A DNA stretch of 64,000 bases from Hyphomonas sp. L-53-1-40 (GTDB lineage Bacteria; Pseudomonadota; Alphaproteobacteria; Caulobacterales; Hyphomonadaceae). Below, piece after piece: positions 54,984-63,946 of this stretch; the first letter of the stretch is position 1, and each line of letters opens with the position of its first letter. The DNA lies in the NCBI RefSeq assembly GCF_000682775.1, contig NZ_AWFI01000015.1:1-64000 (forward strand), in the 5' to 3' direction. A program made the position numbers and the translations under genes. The notes beneath the pieces were generated by a model, which saw nothing but the letters and a program-made list of their open reading frames with translations, was not told the DNA's origin and did no database searches.

Positions 54984-55352
54984 ATGATGAGCGCAAGGCG
55001 TATCATTGGACTAGTTCTGGCGCTGCTGGGGGGATGGCTGTTCTGGGGCGGCGCAGCAACCGTCAACATGCTGGTTAATCGGGGCAGTGGCCTGTCGGAC
55101 GCGCTTATGCAACCGCCTACAAGCTTGGTGCGACTGGTTGCAACGGGGCTCATTCTGCTCGGCGGGCTCGCTATCATGGCTGGAAAAGGTTTTGGACGCT
55201 GGGTCGCACTGGCAGGAATCCTCGTATTCACCCTGCTAGCGGGTCTGATGGTATTGTCAGGCGCTGATCCGATCCTCTGGACGGATGAAGTCGTTATAAC
55301 CGGTGTGTTTTGGCTGCTTTTCGCTGGGCTTGTCGTAACGAAACGCAGCTAA
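54984..55352 (+). CDS. Small membrane protein of unknown function
   Basis: This 122-residue protein has about four hydrophobic segments (RIIGLVLALLGGWLFWGGAA near the start, VATGLILLGGLAIMAGKGFG, VALAGILVFTLLAGLMVLSG, and a last VFWLLFAGLVVT). No domain is recognised. It lies upstream of lpdA. A 9-bp inverted repeat begins right after its stop. Confidence 0.7.
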   Translation: MMSARRIIGLVLALLGGWLFWGGAATVNMLVNRGSGLSDALMQPPTSLVRLVATGLILLGGLAIMAGKGFGRWVALAGILVFTLLAGLMVLSGADPILWTDEVVITGVFWLLFAGLVVTKRS

Positions 55353-55353
55353 T

Positions 55354-55406
55354 CCAAACTAGCAGACCCTGCCGCATTGATTTCAGAAGCAAAATGCCTA
55401 GTTTGG
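55354..55406. repeat. 9-bp inverted repeat upstream of lpdA
   Basis: CCAAACTAG (55354-55362) and CTAGTTTGG (55398-55406) are exact reverse complements with a 35-base loop. They start right after the small membrane protein stop and end 44 bases before lpdA. It may form an mRNA structure or mark paired operator half-sites. Confidence 0.45.
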
Positions 55407-55449
55407 CGGCTCAATCCTACTGGGCCCTCTAAGCAAGGCAGATTTCCCC

Positions 55450-56856
55450 ATGGCTGAGACATACGACGTCGTCATTATCGGTGGCGGCCCCGGCGGCTAC
55501 AATTGCGCAATTCGTGCCGGACAGCTCGGCCTGAAGACCGTGTGCATCGAGGATCGTGGCGTGCTGGGCGGCACCTGCCTGAATGTCGGATGTATCCCGT
55601 CTAAGGCGCTTCTGCATGCTTCCGAACTCTACGCAACAGCGCAGAACGAGTTTGAAGGCATGGGCATCAAGACCGGCAAGCTGGAAATTGATCTCGAGCA
55701 GATGATGGCTCAGAAAACCGAAGCGGTTGACGGCCTGACCAAGGGCATCGAATTTCTCTTCAAGAAAAACAAGGTCGATTATATCAAAGGTCGCGGCAAG
55801 ATCCTTGGCAAAGGGAAAGTCGAAGTCAAAGGACACGATGGCAAGACCCAGACACTGAACACGAAGAACATCGTGATCGCGACGGGCTCCGAGCCAGCCA
55901 ACCTTCCAGGCATTGAGATCGATGAAGAACGCGTCGTGACGAATGTCGGTGCGCTGTCGCTGACCTCAATTCCCAAACGTCTCGTCCTGATCGGGGCCGG
56001 GGTGATCGGTCTCGAAATGGGATCGGTCTGGGCACGTCTCGGCTCGGAAGTGACTGTGGTGGAATATCTCGACCGCGTGATGCCGGGTGCCGATGCGGAC
56101 GTCGCCAAGGAAGCCCAGAAGATCTTTAAGAAGCAGGGCCTGAATTTCCGTCTCGGCATGAAAGTGACCGGCGTCGAGAAACTCAAATCCAAACTGAAGC
56201 TGAGCATGGAGCCGGCCGCAGGCGGTGAAACTGAGGTGCTTGACGCCGATGTCGTAATTGTCGCGATTGGTCGCAAGCCGTACACGGAAGGCCTTGGCCT
56301 CGAAGCGGTTGGAGGGACAACCGATAAGCGCGGCGTTGTGCAAGTGACCGATGGGCACTTCAAAGTGGCTGATGGCGTTTGGGCTGTGGGCGATTGCATT
56401 CACGGGCCGATGCTGGCGCACAAGGCTGAGGACGACGGCACGGCCGTTGCTGAGTTGATCGCTGGCAAGGCAGGCCATGTGAACTACGACCTTGTGCCAA
56501 GCGTGGTCTATACCAAGCCGGAAATGGCATGGGTCGGTCAAACGGAAGAGCAGCTGAAAGAAGCAGGCGTGGAATATGTGAAGAGCAAATTCCCCTTCAT
56601 GGCCAATTCGCGCGCCCGCACGAACCATGAAACAGACGGGTTCGTCAAAATGCTGGCGGACAAGAAGACCGACAGAATCCTTGGGGTCCATATGGTTGGT
56701 GTCGGCGTTGGCGAACTTATCGCCGAGATCTGTGTCGCCATGGAATTCGGTGCGGCCTCGGAAGATATTGCCCGCACGTGTCATGCTCACCCCACTCTGT
56801 CGGAAGCGGTCCGTCAGGCGGCGATGGGTATCGAAGGCTGGACGATGCAAATGTAG
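55450..56856 (+). CDS. lpdA: Dihydrolipoyl dehydrogenase (E3)
   Basis: This 468-residue flavoprotein reoxidises dihydrolipoamide of the 2-oxoacid dehydrogenase complexes with NAD+. It has the FAD-binding [14 protein letters not shown], the redox-active disulphide in [15 protein letters not shown], an NAD-binding [18 protein letters not shown] and the C-terminal [13 protein letters not shown] dyad. No E2 or other complex gene is adjacent. A terminator follows. Confidence 0.97.
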   Translation: MAETYDVVIIGGGPGGYNCAIRAGQLGLKTVCIEDRGVLGGTCLNVGCIPSKALLHASELYATAQNEFEGMGIKTGKLEIDLEQMMAQKTEAVDGLTKGIEFLFKKNKVDYIKGRGKILGKGKVEVKGHDGKTQTLNTKNIVIATGSEPANLPGIEIDEERVVTNVGALSLTSIPKRLVLIGAGVIGLEMGSVWARLGSEVTVVEYLDRVMPGADADVAKEAQKIFKKQGLNFRLGMKVTGVEKLKSKLKLSMEPAAGGETEVLDADVVIVAIGRKPYTEGLGLEAVGGTTDKRGVVQVTDGHFKVADGVWAVGDCIHGPMLAHKAEDDGTAVAELIAGKAGHVNYDLVPSVVYTKPEMAWVGQTEEQLKEAGVEYVKSKFPFMANSRARTNHETDGFVKMLADKKTDRILGVHMVGVGVGELIAEICVAMEFGAASEDIARTCHAHPTLSEAVRQAAMGIEGWTMQM

Positions 56857-56889
56857 GCATTCGGCAATTTGCTGAAATGTGTCTGAGAT

Positions 56890-56927
56890 AAAGAGTGGAC
56901 CCGATCATGTATCGGGCCCACTCTTTT
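56890..56927 (+). terminator. Intrinsic terminator of lpdA
   Basis: A 16-base arm (56890-56905) pairs with 56911-56926, with one mismatch, across a five-base CATGT loop. Four Ts end it (56924-56927). It lies 34 bases after lpdA and its 3' end is just before the next gene start, which helps choose that start. Confidence 0.88.
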
Positions 56928-56930
56928 CAC

Positions 56931-57374
56931 ATGTACACACATTCCGGAGCAGGCTGGCATATCCGCGACTTTGAACGCCGGGACTATCGCCCGTGCTATC
57001 AATTGTTTCGTGATTGCCTGAAAGAGTTTCCGTGGCGCGGGCCGGCGGCGCCCTATCTGAGACAATTGTTCAACTCCCTGCCGACGGCGCGGGCCTGGGT
57101 CGCAGAGGAGCCGCAGGCGGGCGTGGTCGGCTTCCTGACGCTGCGTCCCGATTCCGGCTATGTCGATCATCTCTTTGTAGCATCGGATTGGCGCCTGTGC
57201 GGCGTTGGTCGCGGCCTGTTGCATGTCGGGCGAGACGTGATGGGAGAGTCGCTACTGCTTGATGTCGATGCGCAAAATTCGCCGGCGCGGAAGGCCTATG
57301 AGGCGCTGGGCTGGAAGGATTTTGCCCGGACCGGCGAAGCCGGCAATGAACAGATTCGCCTGATCGGACCCTGA
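56931..57374 (+). CDS. GNAT family N-acetyltransferase
   Basis: This 147-residue enzyme has the acetyl-CoA-binding region ASDWRLCGVGRGLLHVGRD and a final LLLDVDAQNSPARKAYEALG, which is classic for the RimI-like family. Upstream in-frame starts (56895 GTG, 56907 ATG) lie inside the lpdA terminator, so I prefer the ATG at 56931. The substrate is not known. It converges on the small regulator after three bases. Confidence 0.82.
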   Translation: MYTHSGAGWHIRDFERRDYRPCYQLFRDCLKEFPWRGPAAPYLRQLFNSLPTARAWVAEEPQAGVVGFLTLRPDSGYVDHLFVASDWRLCGVGRGLLHVGRDVMGESLLLDVDAQNSPARKAYEALGWKDFARTGEAGNEQIRLIGP

Positions 57375-57377
57375 CCC

Positions 57378-57689
57378 TTATTCTGCTGCCCGCATCAGCG
57401 CCTGCATCCGGTCCAGCCAGCCCATCCAGGCTTTTCGGCCCGGCTCAGTCAAGTGGATACGTGTCTGGGGCCGGCGGCCAACGAAGCGCTTTTCCAGTTC
57501 GACATATCCGGCCTCTTCCAGTTTCCGCAAATGCGTGGACAGGTTTCCATCTGTCGCCCCGACCTTGTCGCGCAGCTCTCCGAAAATGGCGGGACTGACA
57601 CTGGAAAGGTAAGCCATGATGCCGAGGCGGAGACGCCCATGGATGACATCGTCGATGTCGTTGTGATCGAAGGGGTTTTTCTCGGGCAT
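57378..57689 (-). CDS. Winged-helix transcriptional regulator
   Basis: This 103-residue regulator has a winged helix (IFGELRDKVGATDGNLSTHL as recognition region, then RKLEEAGYVELEKRFVGRRP as the wing and RIHLTEPGRKAW), typical of the HTH_34 type. It follows a membrane protein gene by five bases and is probably co-transcribed with it. The palindrome at 58333-58349, upstream of that gene, is the likely binding site, giving autoregulation. Confidence 0.85.
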   Translation of the reverse strand: MPEKNPFDHNDIDDVIHGRLRLGIMAYLSSVSPAIFGELRDKVGATDGNLSTHLRKLEEAGYVELEKRFVGRRPQTRIHLTEPGRKAWMGWLDRMQALMRAAE

Positions 57690-57694
57690 GGGCG

Positions 57695-58315
57695 TTACAC
57701 TGTTTCCGAGGGTTCGTTCCGCATCAATAGAAGGCCGGGTAACAGGACACAGAGCGCCGCTACGGCTGATCCGAGAAGCACGATGTAAGGCGTCTGCATG
57801 AGGAGCACCGCTGGCAATGTGCTGGCCATGGCGGCACTGCCGCTAAGAGAGAGGATGCGGTTTTGTGCCATCACGCCGGATACGTATTGGGCCAGGCCAT
57901 AGAGCCCGATCACCATTGGGACTGACCACATGAAGGCGGCGGTACCTTGGCCCAACAGGGCCGCGATGAAGGCTCCCATGAAGTAAGCGCCAAGAAAATA
58001 ACCTGCCGCCTGCCAAACGATGCGAGAAACCTGATTTCCCACTGAGGCGGCGCCCGGCTTGTGGGCAGAGAAGCCCGCCTGCATGATGAACATGCCGCCC
58101 ATTCCGAGGACGACATAGCCGATCCAGAGGAAAGCGAACGCCACGGGCGCAAGACCCCACATGCCAGTCGCAATGGCGTAGTGACCGAGATAGGCCAGTG
58201 TAGTTAGGGCGCCCCACAAGATCAGGAAGCGGCCACCGAGGAGCGGCGCCTTCTGTCCGGCTTCTGCCAGATCGCGCACATAGGCAAGATCGTCGGTGAG
58301 GGATTGAGGGCTCAT
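57695..58315 (-). CDS. Membrane protein co-transcribed with a winged-helix regulator
   Basis: This 206-residue polytopic protein has about five or six hydrophobic segments. A short cytoplasmic N-terminus (MSPQSLTDDLAYVRDLAEAG) precedes the first. It belongs to an unnamed family that often accompanies HTH_34 regulators. I chose the ATG at 58315. The longer frame would pass through the operator. The function is unknown. Confidence 0.78.
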   Translation of the reverse strand: MSPQSLTDDLAYVRDLAEAGQKAPLLGGRFLILWGALTTLAYLGHYAIATGMWGLAPVAFAFLWIGYVVLGMGGMFIMQAGFSAHKPGAASVGNQVSRIVWQAAGYFLGAYFMGAFIAALLGQGTAAFMWSVPMVIGLYGLAQYVSGVMAQNRILSLSGSAAMASTLPAVLLMQTPYIVLLGSAVAALCVLLPGLLLMRNEPSETV

Positions 58316-58332
58316 ATTCGTCTCCACAAATA

Positions 58333-58372
58333 ACTTTGAAATACAAAGTATATTGATGTTCGGAAATGTCAA
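58333..58372 (-). promoter_or_regulatory. Operator and promoter before the membrane protein/regulator operon
   Basis: ACTTTG (58333-58338) and CAAAGT (58344-58349) form an inverted repeat with five bases between. TTGACA read on the minus strand (58372-58367) looks like a -35 box, with the operator overlapping the expected -10 region. This fits repression by the winged-helix protein. Confidence 0.55.
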
Positions 58373-58424
58373 GCAATCCACATGGATGCCAATACGGAGC
58401 TTTGAACTTGGTCAGTAGATTGAC

Positions 58425-59183
58425 TCAGCCCTCGGCGAGGCGTGCCATTTCCGCGTCGGACAGTTCGGAATTGTCGTAGACATTCTGCACGTCATCCAAT
58501 TCGTCGAGCACATCCAGCAGCTTCATCAACGTGTCGGCGGCGTCGCCGTCTACCGGGACATTGTTCTGCGGCTTCCAGATCAATTTCGTCGATTTGGCTT
58601 CGACTTCTTCGCCAAAATGTTCGGTCAGCGCGTCGGCCACGGTCTGGAGGTCTTCGCGAGCGGTATAGATCCAGTGGCTGTCGGCGTCGGATACCACGTC
58701 CTGTGCGCCCGCAAGGATCGCCGCTTCCATGACTTCGTCTTCGGTGCCCACGCTGAGAGGATATTCGATCTCTCCAACCTGATCGAAACTGAACGAGACA
58801 GAGCCCGTTTCGCCCAGATTGCCGCCATTCTTCGAAAAGGCTGTGCGCACATCGGTCGCCGTACGGTTCTTGTTGTCCGTTGACGCCTCGACGATTACGC
58901 CAACACCGCCGGGCCCGAAGCCTTCATAGCGGATGTCCACATAATCTTCGCCGCCGCCGCCCTGGCCCTTGTCGATGGCGCGCTGGATATTGTCCTTGGG
59001 GACGGACTGGCCCTTGGCGTTCTGAATCGCAAGTCGAAGGCGTGGATTTCCGTCCGGATCGGGCCCGCCCATCTTGGACGCGATCGTGATCTCTTTTGAC
59101 AGGCGCGCGAAGAGTACGGCGCGCTTCTTGTCCTGTGCGCCTTTGCGGTGCTGGATATTTGCCCATTTACTATGGCCTGCCAT
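58425..59183 (-). CDS. yebC: YebC/PmpR family regulator
   Basis: This 252-residue protein has the family start [20 protein letters not shown], then [20 protein letters not shown] and [20 protein letters not shown]. Members act as DNA-binding regulators or, as shown more recently for some YebC proteins, help ribosomes through proline-rich stretches. The ATG at 59183 was chosen. The upstream in-frame start adds 23 unrelated residues. Confidence 0.95.
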   Translation of the reverse strand: MAGHSKWANIQHRKGAQDKKRAVLFARLSKEITIASKMGGPDPDGNPRLRLAIQNAKGQSVPKDNIQRAIDKGQGGGGEDYVDIRYEGFGPGGVGVIVEASTDNKNRTATDVRTAFSKNGGNLGETGSVSFSFDQVGEIEYPLSVGTEDEVMEAAILAGAQDVVSDADSHWIYTAREDLQTVADALTEHFGEEVEAKSTKLIWKPQNNVPVDGDAADTLMKLLDVLDELDDVQNVYDNSELSDAEMARLAEG

Positions 59184-59339
59184 GGAGCCCTCGTCGAATT
59201 TGGTCTGATCAGGAGAAGGGAGGCGTTTAGCGCAGGTTTGCGAAACGGCCAAGCTCCTACTGTGTAACGGGCCTTTATGGCCTTGGATGGCGTTTTCGCA
59301 GGTCGTGAAGCCCGGCTTTGCAAAATTTTCCGCGCCAAA

Positions 59340-59361
59340 TTGACACTTACGTCAACGTCAA
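59340..59361. promoter_or_regulatory. Possible operator upstream of etfBA
   Basis: TTGAC (59340-59344) and GTCAA (59357-59361) flank an ACGT-containing centre, giving a partial 22-base palindrome about 76 bases before etfB. It resembles sites bound by MerR-family regulators of branched-chain amino-acid and fatty-acid degradation in other proteobacteria. The assignment is tentative. Confidence 0.45.
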
Positions 59362-59436
59362 CCTTGCGTCTTTTCTGTGCGGGCGTTAGGCACACCCCAC
59401 ACGAGTTTAATTCCAACTAATGTCTGGAGCGGTTGT

Positions 59437-60183
59437 ATGAAGGTCCTGGTACCGGTCAAACGCGTCATCGACTATAACGTCAAAGTTCGGGTGAAGCCCG
59501 ATCAGACGGGTGTCGATCTCGCAAACGTCAAAATGTCGATGAACCCATTTGACGAGATTTCTGTCGAAGAAGCAGTTCGCATGAAGGAAGCCGGCACGGC
59601 GACCGAAGTTGTGATCGTCTCCATCGGTCCGAAACAGGCTCAGGAAACCATTCGCACAGCGTTGGCCATGGGCGGCGACCGTGGCATCCTGATCAATACT
59701 GACGAAACCGTAGAACCGCTGGCAGTTGCGAAAATCCTTGCAAAAGTCGTTGCGGAAGAGAGCCCGGACCTGGTGCTCCTCGGCAAGCAGGCCATTGATG
59801 ACGATTCCAACCAGACCGGCCAGATGCTGGCAGCGTTGCTGGACTGGCCACAAGGCACATTCGCTTACAAGATCGAGAAGGACGGCGACGCCCTGACCGT
59901 GACCCGCGAAGTCGATGGCGGCCTGCAGACCGTGAAACTGGCCACACCGGCAATTGTCACCGTCGATTTGCGCCTAAACGAGCCGCGCTACGCGTCTCTG
60001 CCAAACATCATGAAGGCGAAGAAGAAGCCAATCGATGAGAAGGCTCCCGGCGATTATGGCGTCGACATCTCGCCGCGCCTGTCAGTTGTGAAAGTGACTG
60101 AGCCGCCTGTGCGCGAGGCGGGCGAAAAGGTCGAGGACGTTGCGACGCTTGTTTCGAAACTCAAATCAGCAGGAGCGATCTAA
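59437..60183 (+). CDS. etfB: Electron transfer flavoprotein subunit beta
   Basis: This 248-residue subunit carries AMP and, with EtfA, takes electrons from acyl-CoA dehydrogenases to the quinone pool. It starts [20 protein letters not shown] and has the signature region [20 protein letters not shown]. The ATG at 59437 is the family start. Its stop overlaps the etfA start by one base (TAATG), so the pair is co-translated. Confidence 0.96.
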   Translation: MKVLVPVKRVIDYNVKVRVKPDQTGVDLANVKMSMNPFDEISVEEAVRMKEAGTATEVVIVSIGPKQAQETIRTALAMGGDRGILINTDETVEPLAVAKILAKVVAEESPDLVLLGKQAIDDDSNQTGQMLAALLDWPQGTFAYKIEKDGDALTVTREVDGGLQTVKLATPAIVTVDLRLNEPRYASLPNIMKAKKKPIDEKAPGDYGVDISPRLSVVKVTEPPVREAGEKVEDVATLVSKLKSAGAI

Positions 60184-61083
60184 TGGCTGTTCTGGTTATT
60201 GCTGAACACGACAATGCGTCCCTGAACGACGCGACCCACAAAGTTGTCACCGCGGCTGCCAAGTTCGGCGGCGACGTTGATATCCTGGTAGCAGGCGAAG
60301 GCGCAGGCGACGTAGCGCAAGGTTGTCCACGCTGATGGCGCTTCGGTGGCAAAGCAAATGGCCGAAGCCATGGAAGCGCTGGTTGTGCCGATGATGGCTG
60401 GCTATGACGCGGTTTTCATTCCGGCCACCACGACTGGGAAGAACGTAGCGCCTCGTATCGCTGCGAAGCTTGACGTCATGCAACTGTCCGACATCACCGA
60501 CGTAATCGATACTGACACGTTCGAGCGTCCGATCTATGCCGGCAACGCAATCCTGACGGTTAAGTCTTCCGATGCGAAGAAAGTCATCACGGTTCGTGGC
60601 ACGGCTTTCGAAGCCGCTGGCGAAGATGGTTCGGCTTCGGTCGAAGCAGCTGATGCACCTGCAGGACCATTCAAATCCGAATTCGTGTCGGAGCAGATGG
60701 TCAAATCCGACCGTCCAGAACTGGCTGGCGCGAAACGCGTCGTGTCCGGTGGCCGCGCGCTGGGCTCGAAAGAAGAATTTGACCGCCTGATCGTGCCGCT
60801 GGCTGACAAGCTGGAAGCAGCTGTCGGCGCTTCGCGCGCCGCTGTCGATGCGGGCTACGCCCCGAACGATTATCAGGTGGGCCAGACCGGCAAAATCGTT
60901 GCGCCTGAACTGTATGTCGCTGTCGGCATCTCCGGGGCCATCCAGCACCTTGCTGGTATGAAGGACTCCAAGATCATTGTCGCGATCAACAAGGACGAAG
61001 AGGCTCCGATTTTCCAGGTCGCCGATTATGGCCTGGTTGCAGACCTCTTCAATGCCGTCCCGGAACTGACCGAGGCGCTGTAA
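60183..61083 (+). pseudogene. etfA: Electron transfer flavoprotein subunit alpha, split by a frame change
   Basis: EtfA holds FAD and pairs with EtfB. The N-terminal part ([16 protein letters not shown] to [10 protein letters not shown]) reads from 60183 and meets a stop at 60333-60335. The rest continues in another frame from about 60319 ([13 protein letters not shown]) to 61083, with the FAD-binding [21 protein letters not shown] region intact. About ten residues that usually separate GDVA from KVVHADG are missing just where the frame changes. So a short deletion (not a multiple of three) or a sequence error is likely. EtfBA is important in most alphaproteobacteria, which makes true loss surprising. 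Confidence 0.88.
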
Positions 61084-61105
61084 GCTTTTCAGCTCTGACT
61101 GAATT

Positions 61106-61142
61106 CAACCCGCAACTCCTTAGGGAAGTTGCGGGTTGTTTT
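61106..61142 (+). terminator. Intrinsic terminator of etfBA
   Basis: CAACCCGCAACT (61106-61117) pairs perfectly with AGTTGCGGGTTG (61127-61138), and a T-run (61139-61142) follows. It is a clear rho-independent terminator 22 bases after etfA. Confidence 0.93.
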
Positions 61143-61177
61143 GTATAGAGCGAGCTAAGCCATGATCAGGAGATTGC

Positions 61178-61879
61178 ATGCGAACAGCCATCGTAACAGG
61201 TGCAGCGTCGGGTATCGGCCGTGCAATTGCCGTGCATTTTGCCAATGAAGATTGGCGCGTCGCTGCGCTGGATATCGATCATGATGGTCTTGCCTCGCTC
61301 CCGAAAGTCGGGATTCAGCCGATTTGGTGTGACCTGTCATCCGAAGAGAGTATTTGCGCCGCGGTCGCAGAAGCAGGGTTCGAACAGCTTGACCTGCTCG
61401 TGAACAATGGCGGGCCAGCCGACCCGGTCGCCGGGCCCCTTGAAGAGATGAGCATCAATGACTGGAATAGCTGGATCGCACCGCATCTGAACGGTAGCTT
61501 CTTGATGGCGCGGGAATGCATGCCTTATTTGCGGGCTGCCAAGGGGAGTATCGTCAGTATGACATCGACCCGGGCCTATCAATCGGAGCCTGACACCTAC
61601 GGGTATGCAGCAGCAAAGGGAGGCATTATTGGCCTGACCCATGCGCTGGCCATCGGTCTTGGGCCGGATGTCAGGGCCAACGCAATTGCGCCCGGCTGGA
61701 TCAATTCAACTGGTGACGAGCTGTCTGGTGAGGCGCACGCGCAACATCCAGTCGGTCGAGTGGGGGAAGTTGAGGATATCGTACATGCGGTGGCCTACTT
61801 GTCAGGAGCTGGCTTTGTGACGGGTCAGGTGCTGACAGTGGACGGCGGCATGACGCGCAGGATGACTTACACCGCCTAG
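61178..61879 (+). CDS. Short-chain dehydrogenase/reductase
   Basis: This 233-residue SDR has IVTGAASGIGRAIAVHFA at the N-terminus, LLVNNGGPADP, the catalytic Ser/Tyr/Lys region SMTSTRAYQSEPDTYGYAAA followed by KGG, and GFVTGQVLTVDGG at the end. It probably oxidises or reduces a small alcohol. It lies between etfBA and a hydroxyacyl-CoA dehydrogenase, so a fatty-acid or branched-chain degradation role is possible. Confidence 0.88.
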   Translation: MRTAIVTGAASGIGRAIAVHFANEDWRVAALDIDHDGLASLPKVGIQPIWCDLSSEESICAAVAEAGFEQLDLLVNNGGPADPVAGPLEEMSINDWNSWIAPHLNGSFLMARECMPYLRAAKGSIVSMTSTRAYQSEPDTYGYAAAKGGIIGLTHALAIGLGPDVRANAIAPGWINSTGDELSGEAHAQHPVGRVGEVEDIVHAVAYLSGAGFVTGQVLTVDGGMTRRMTYTA

Positions 61880-62049
61880 CGCGGGCTCGATCCTGGGTTA
61901 GCCGCTTCGGTGTTGTCGGATCCGCTGCAGAGGGGGCCATCTTGCAGGATTGCGGATATACCCGCGGCGACTGCATCCCAGACTTGTGTTTGACGCACTG
62001 CACAAACAGGATATGACATCTCTCTTTTACGACGATCTGGACGAGACTT

Positions 62050-62928
62050 ATGGCAGACCTGAAGACAATTGGCGTGATTGGCGCGGGCCAGATGGGGAAT
62101 GGTATCGCCCATGTCAGCGCGCTAGCCGGATACGACGTCGTTCTCAGCGATATTTCCAAAGAGTCTCTCGCCAAAGGTATGAAGGCGATCGAACATAATA
62201 TGGCTCGTCAGGTTGGTCGGGGACAATACGGCCAAGGCGATATGAACACCGCACTCGGGCGTATCAAGCCAACAACTGTCTTGAAGGACCATGAGGTCGC
62301 AGACCTTGTTATCGAGGCCGCCACAGAGCGCCGAGAAATCAAGGAACAGATCTTCCGCTCGATCTGCGAAATCGTGCCTGCGAGTACATTTCTGGCGACG
62401 AATACGTCGTCCATCTCGATCACACGGCTCGCGTCCGTCACCGACCGTCCCGAACGGTTTATCGGGCTGCACTTCATGAATCCCGTTCCGCTGATGAAGC
62501 TGGTTGAAGTGATCCGTGGGCTCGCAACGGATCAGGAAACCTACGAGACCGCCATCGAGTTTGCAGGGCGCCTAGAGAAGACGACCACGAATGCCGAGGA
62601 CTACCCGGCCTTTATCGTCAACCGGATCCTTGTGCCCATGATCAATGAGGCCGTTTACGCTCTTTACGAAGGTGTTGGCACGGTTGAAAGCATTGATACG
62701 GCCATGCGCCTTGGCGCAAATCATCCGATGGGGCCGTTGACGCTTGCCGACTTCATCGGGCTCGATACCTGTCTGTCGATTATGCAAGTTTTGCACGATG
62801 GTCTTGCCGACACCAAATACAGGCCCTGTCCGTTGCTCGTGAAATATGTTGAGGCAGGCTGGGTTGGGAAAAAAGTCGGCAAGGGATTCTACGACTATTC
62901 CGGACCTGAGCCGGTTCCAACGAGGTAG
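62050..62928 (+). CDS. 3-hydroxybutyryl-CoA dehydrogenase
   Basis: This 292-residue enzyme oxidises (S)-3-hydroxyacyl-CoA, usually 3-hydroxybutyryl-CoA. It has IGVIGAGQMGNGIAHVSALA as the NAD site, the catalytic His-Glu region RFIGLHFMNPVPLMKLVEVI, and a C-terminal dimerisation part (MRLGANHPMGPLTLADFIGL). It fits the electron-transfer flavoprotein context upstream. Confidence 0.95.
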   Translation: MADLKTIGVIGAGQMGNGIAHVSALAGYDVVLSDISKESLAKGMKAIEHNMARQVGRGQYGQGDMNTALGRIKPTTVLKDHEVADLVIEAATERREIKEQIFRSICEIVPASTFLATNTSSISITRLASVTDRPERFIGLHFMNPVPLMKLVEVIRGLATDQETYETAIEFAGRLEKTTTNAEDYPAFIVNRILVPMINEAVYALYEGVGTVESIDTAMRLGANHPMGPLTLADFIGLDTCLSIMQVLHDGLADTKYRPCPLLVKYVEAGWVGKKVGKGFYDYSGPEPVPTR

Positions 62929-63132
62929 AATCATTCTCCTTCATTTCTTTTCACAGATAAGAGGGTGTCTTCCGAGGCATTTTGTTCCGCAGAGGTGGCG
63001 CCTGGTTGACTGCTATTCAACCAATAGTAATTTTTGATTCGTTAACCCGACACTGATTTACTTCAATATGAGGTGAAGGCAGATCGTATAGTGGGGACGA
63101 ATTCATGATTTGTTATTTTGGCGGACGGATAA

Positions 63133-63327
63133 ATGATGCGTATGAGCGCCCGACGTCCCGAACGCAGAAGAACATCCGCTTTCATGACGCAGGCGACGGG
63201 CGTGACCCGGCGGTTCGAAACTCACCTTCAGGCCGAGTACGCGGCTGTGGTTACAGAGCCTCTTCCCTACCGACTTCGGCAACTTCTCGGCTCCATGAGA
63301 GAAGTGGAGAACTCGCAAAAGCGATAG
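63133..63327 (+). CDS. nepR: Anti-sigma factor NepR
   Basis: This 64-residue protein has the NepR core (THLQAEYAAVVTEPLPYRLR then QLLGSMREVE), which clamps EcfG until the response regulator PhyR sequesters NepR under stress. The start could be at 63133, 63136 or 63142. It precedes the sigma gene by 13 bases, the usual pair. A longer frame on the same DNA (63105-63344) does not match any family and is not annotated. Confidence 0.85.
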   Translation: MMRMSARRPERRRTSAFMTQATGVTRRFETHLQAEYAAVVTEPLPYRLRQLLGSMREVENSQKR

Positions 63328-63340
63328 GATACGTGATGGC

Positions 63341-63946
63341 ATGACCGATTTCGCCGAAAATCCTGGCCCAAGCTGGTCCTTTGTTGATGAGCTAGAGGCG
63401 TTGTTGCCCCAAATGCGCGCGTTCGCTCGTAGCCTTTGCCATGATGCAACGCTTGCCGACGATATTGTTCAGTCTGCATGCCTCAAAGCCTGGGCAGCGG
63501 CGGATTCTTTTGACCGAAGCGCAAAGATGAGACCGTGGATCTTGCGGATTGTTCGAAATGAGTATCTCCAGCACAGTCGTCGCGCTTGGCGCAATGTTGA
63601 TGTTGAAAGCGGATTTCTCGAAGAAACGCTTGTTGATCACACATCAGCTGAAATGCTGAGCGAAGCCTCGCATGCTGTGCAGGCAATCTACGCTTTGCCG
63701 ATCAAGCAGAGGGATGCAGTCATACTGGTTCTGGCAGCGGGTCTCACTTATGAGGAAGCGGGCGCGATCATGGACTGCTCACCTGGAACGATCAAAAGCC
63801 GGGTAAGCCGGGCGCGCGCCGTACTGATGGATGAGTTGAATGGGATTGTTCCGGCAATCTCCAATGACACGCCTGAGCTTTCTGCACGGTCCACATTACA
63901 CCAGTTGGTAATGCACGCCGAAGGGCTTATGGCTGAGGCTGCGTGA
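63341..63946 (+). CDS. ecfG: EcfG-type sigma factor of the general stress response
   Basis: This 201-residue sigma factor has region 2 (about 15-75, with LCHDATLADDIVQSACLKAW and the KMRPWILRIVRNEYLQHSRR -10 recognition helix) and region 4 (about 110-165, with ALPIKQRDAVILVLAAGLTY and IMDCSPGTIKSRVSRARAVL as the -35 HTH). It drives the alphaproteobacterial general stress regulon. No phyR is visible in the window, and the window ends 54 bases after this gene. Confidence 0.92.
   Translation: MTDFAENPGPSWSFVDELEALLPQMRAFARSLCHDATLADDIVQSACLKAWAAADSFDRSAKMRPWILRIVRNEYLQHSRRAWRNVDVESGFLEETLVDHTSAEMLSEASHAVQAIYALPIKQRDAVILVLAAGLTYEEAGAIMDCSPGTIKSRVSRARAVLMDELNGIVPAISNDTPELSARSTLHQLVMHAEGLMAEAA

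Noticed and set aside
63105..63344. A 79-codon frame overlapping nepR
   Set aside because: Its protein matches nothing, while the overlapping frame gives a clear NepR.
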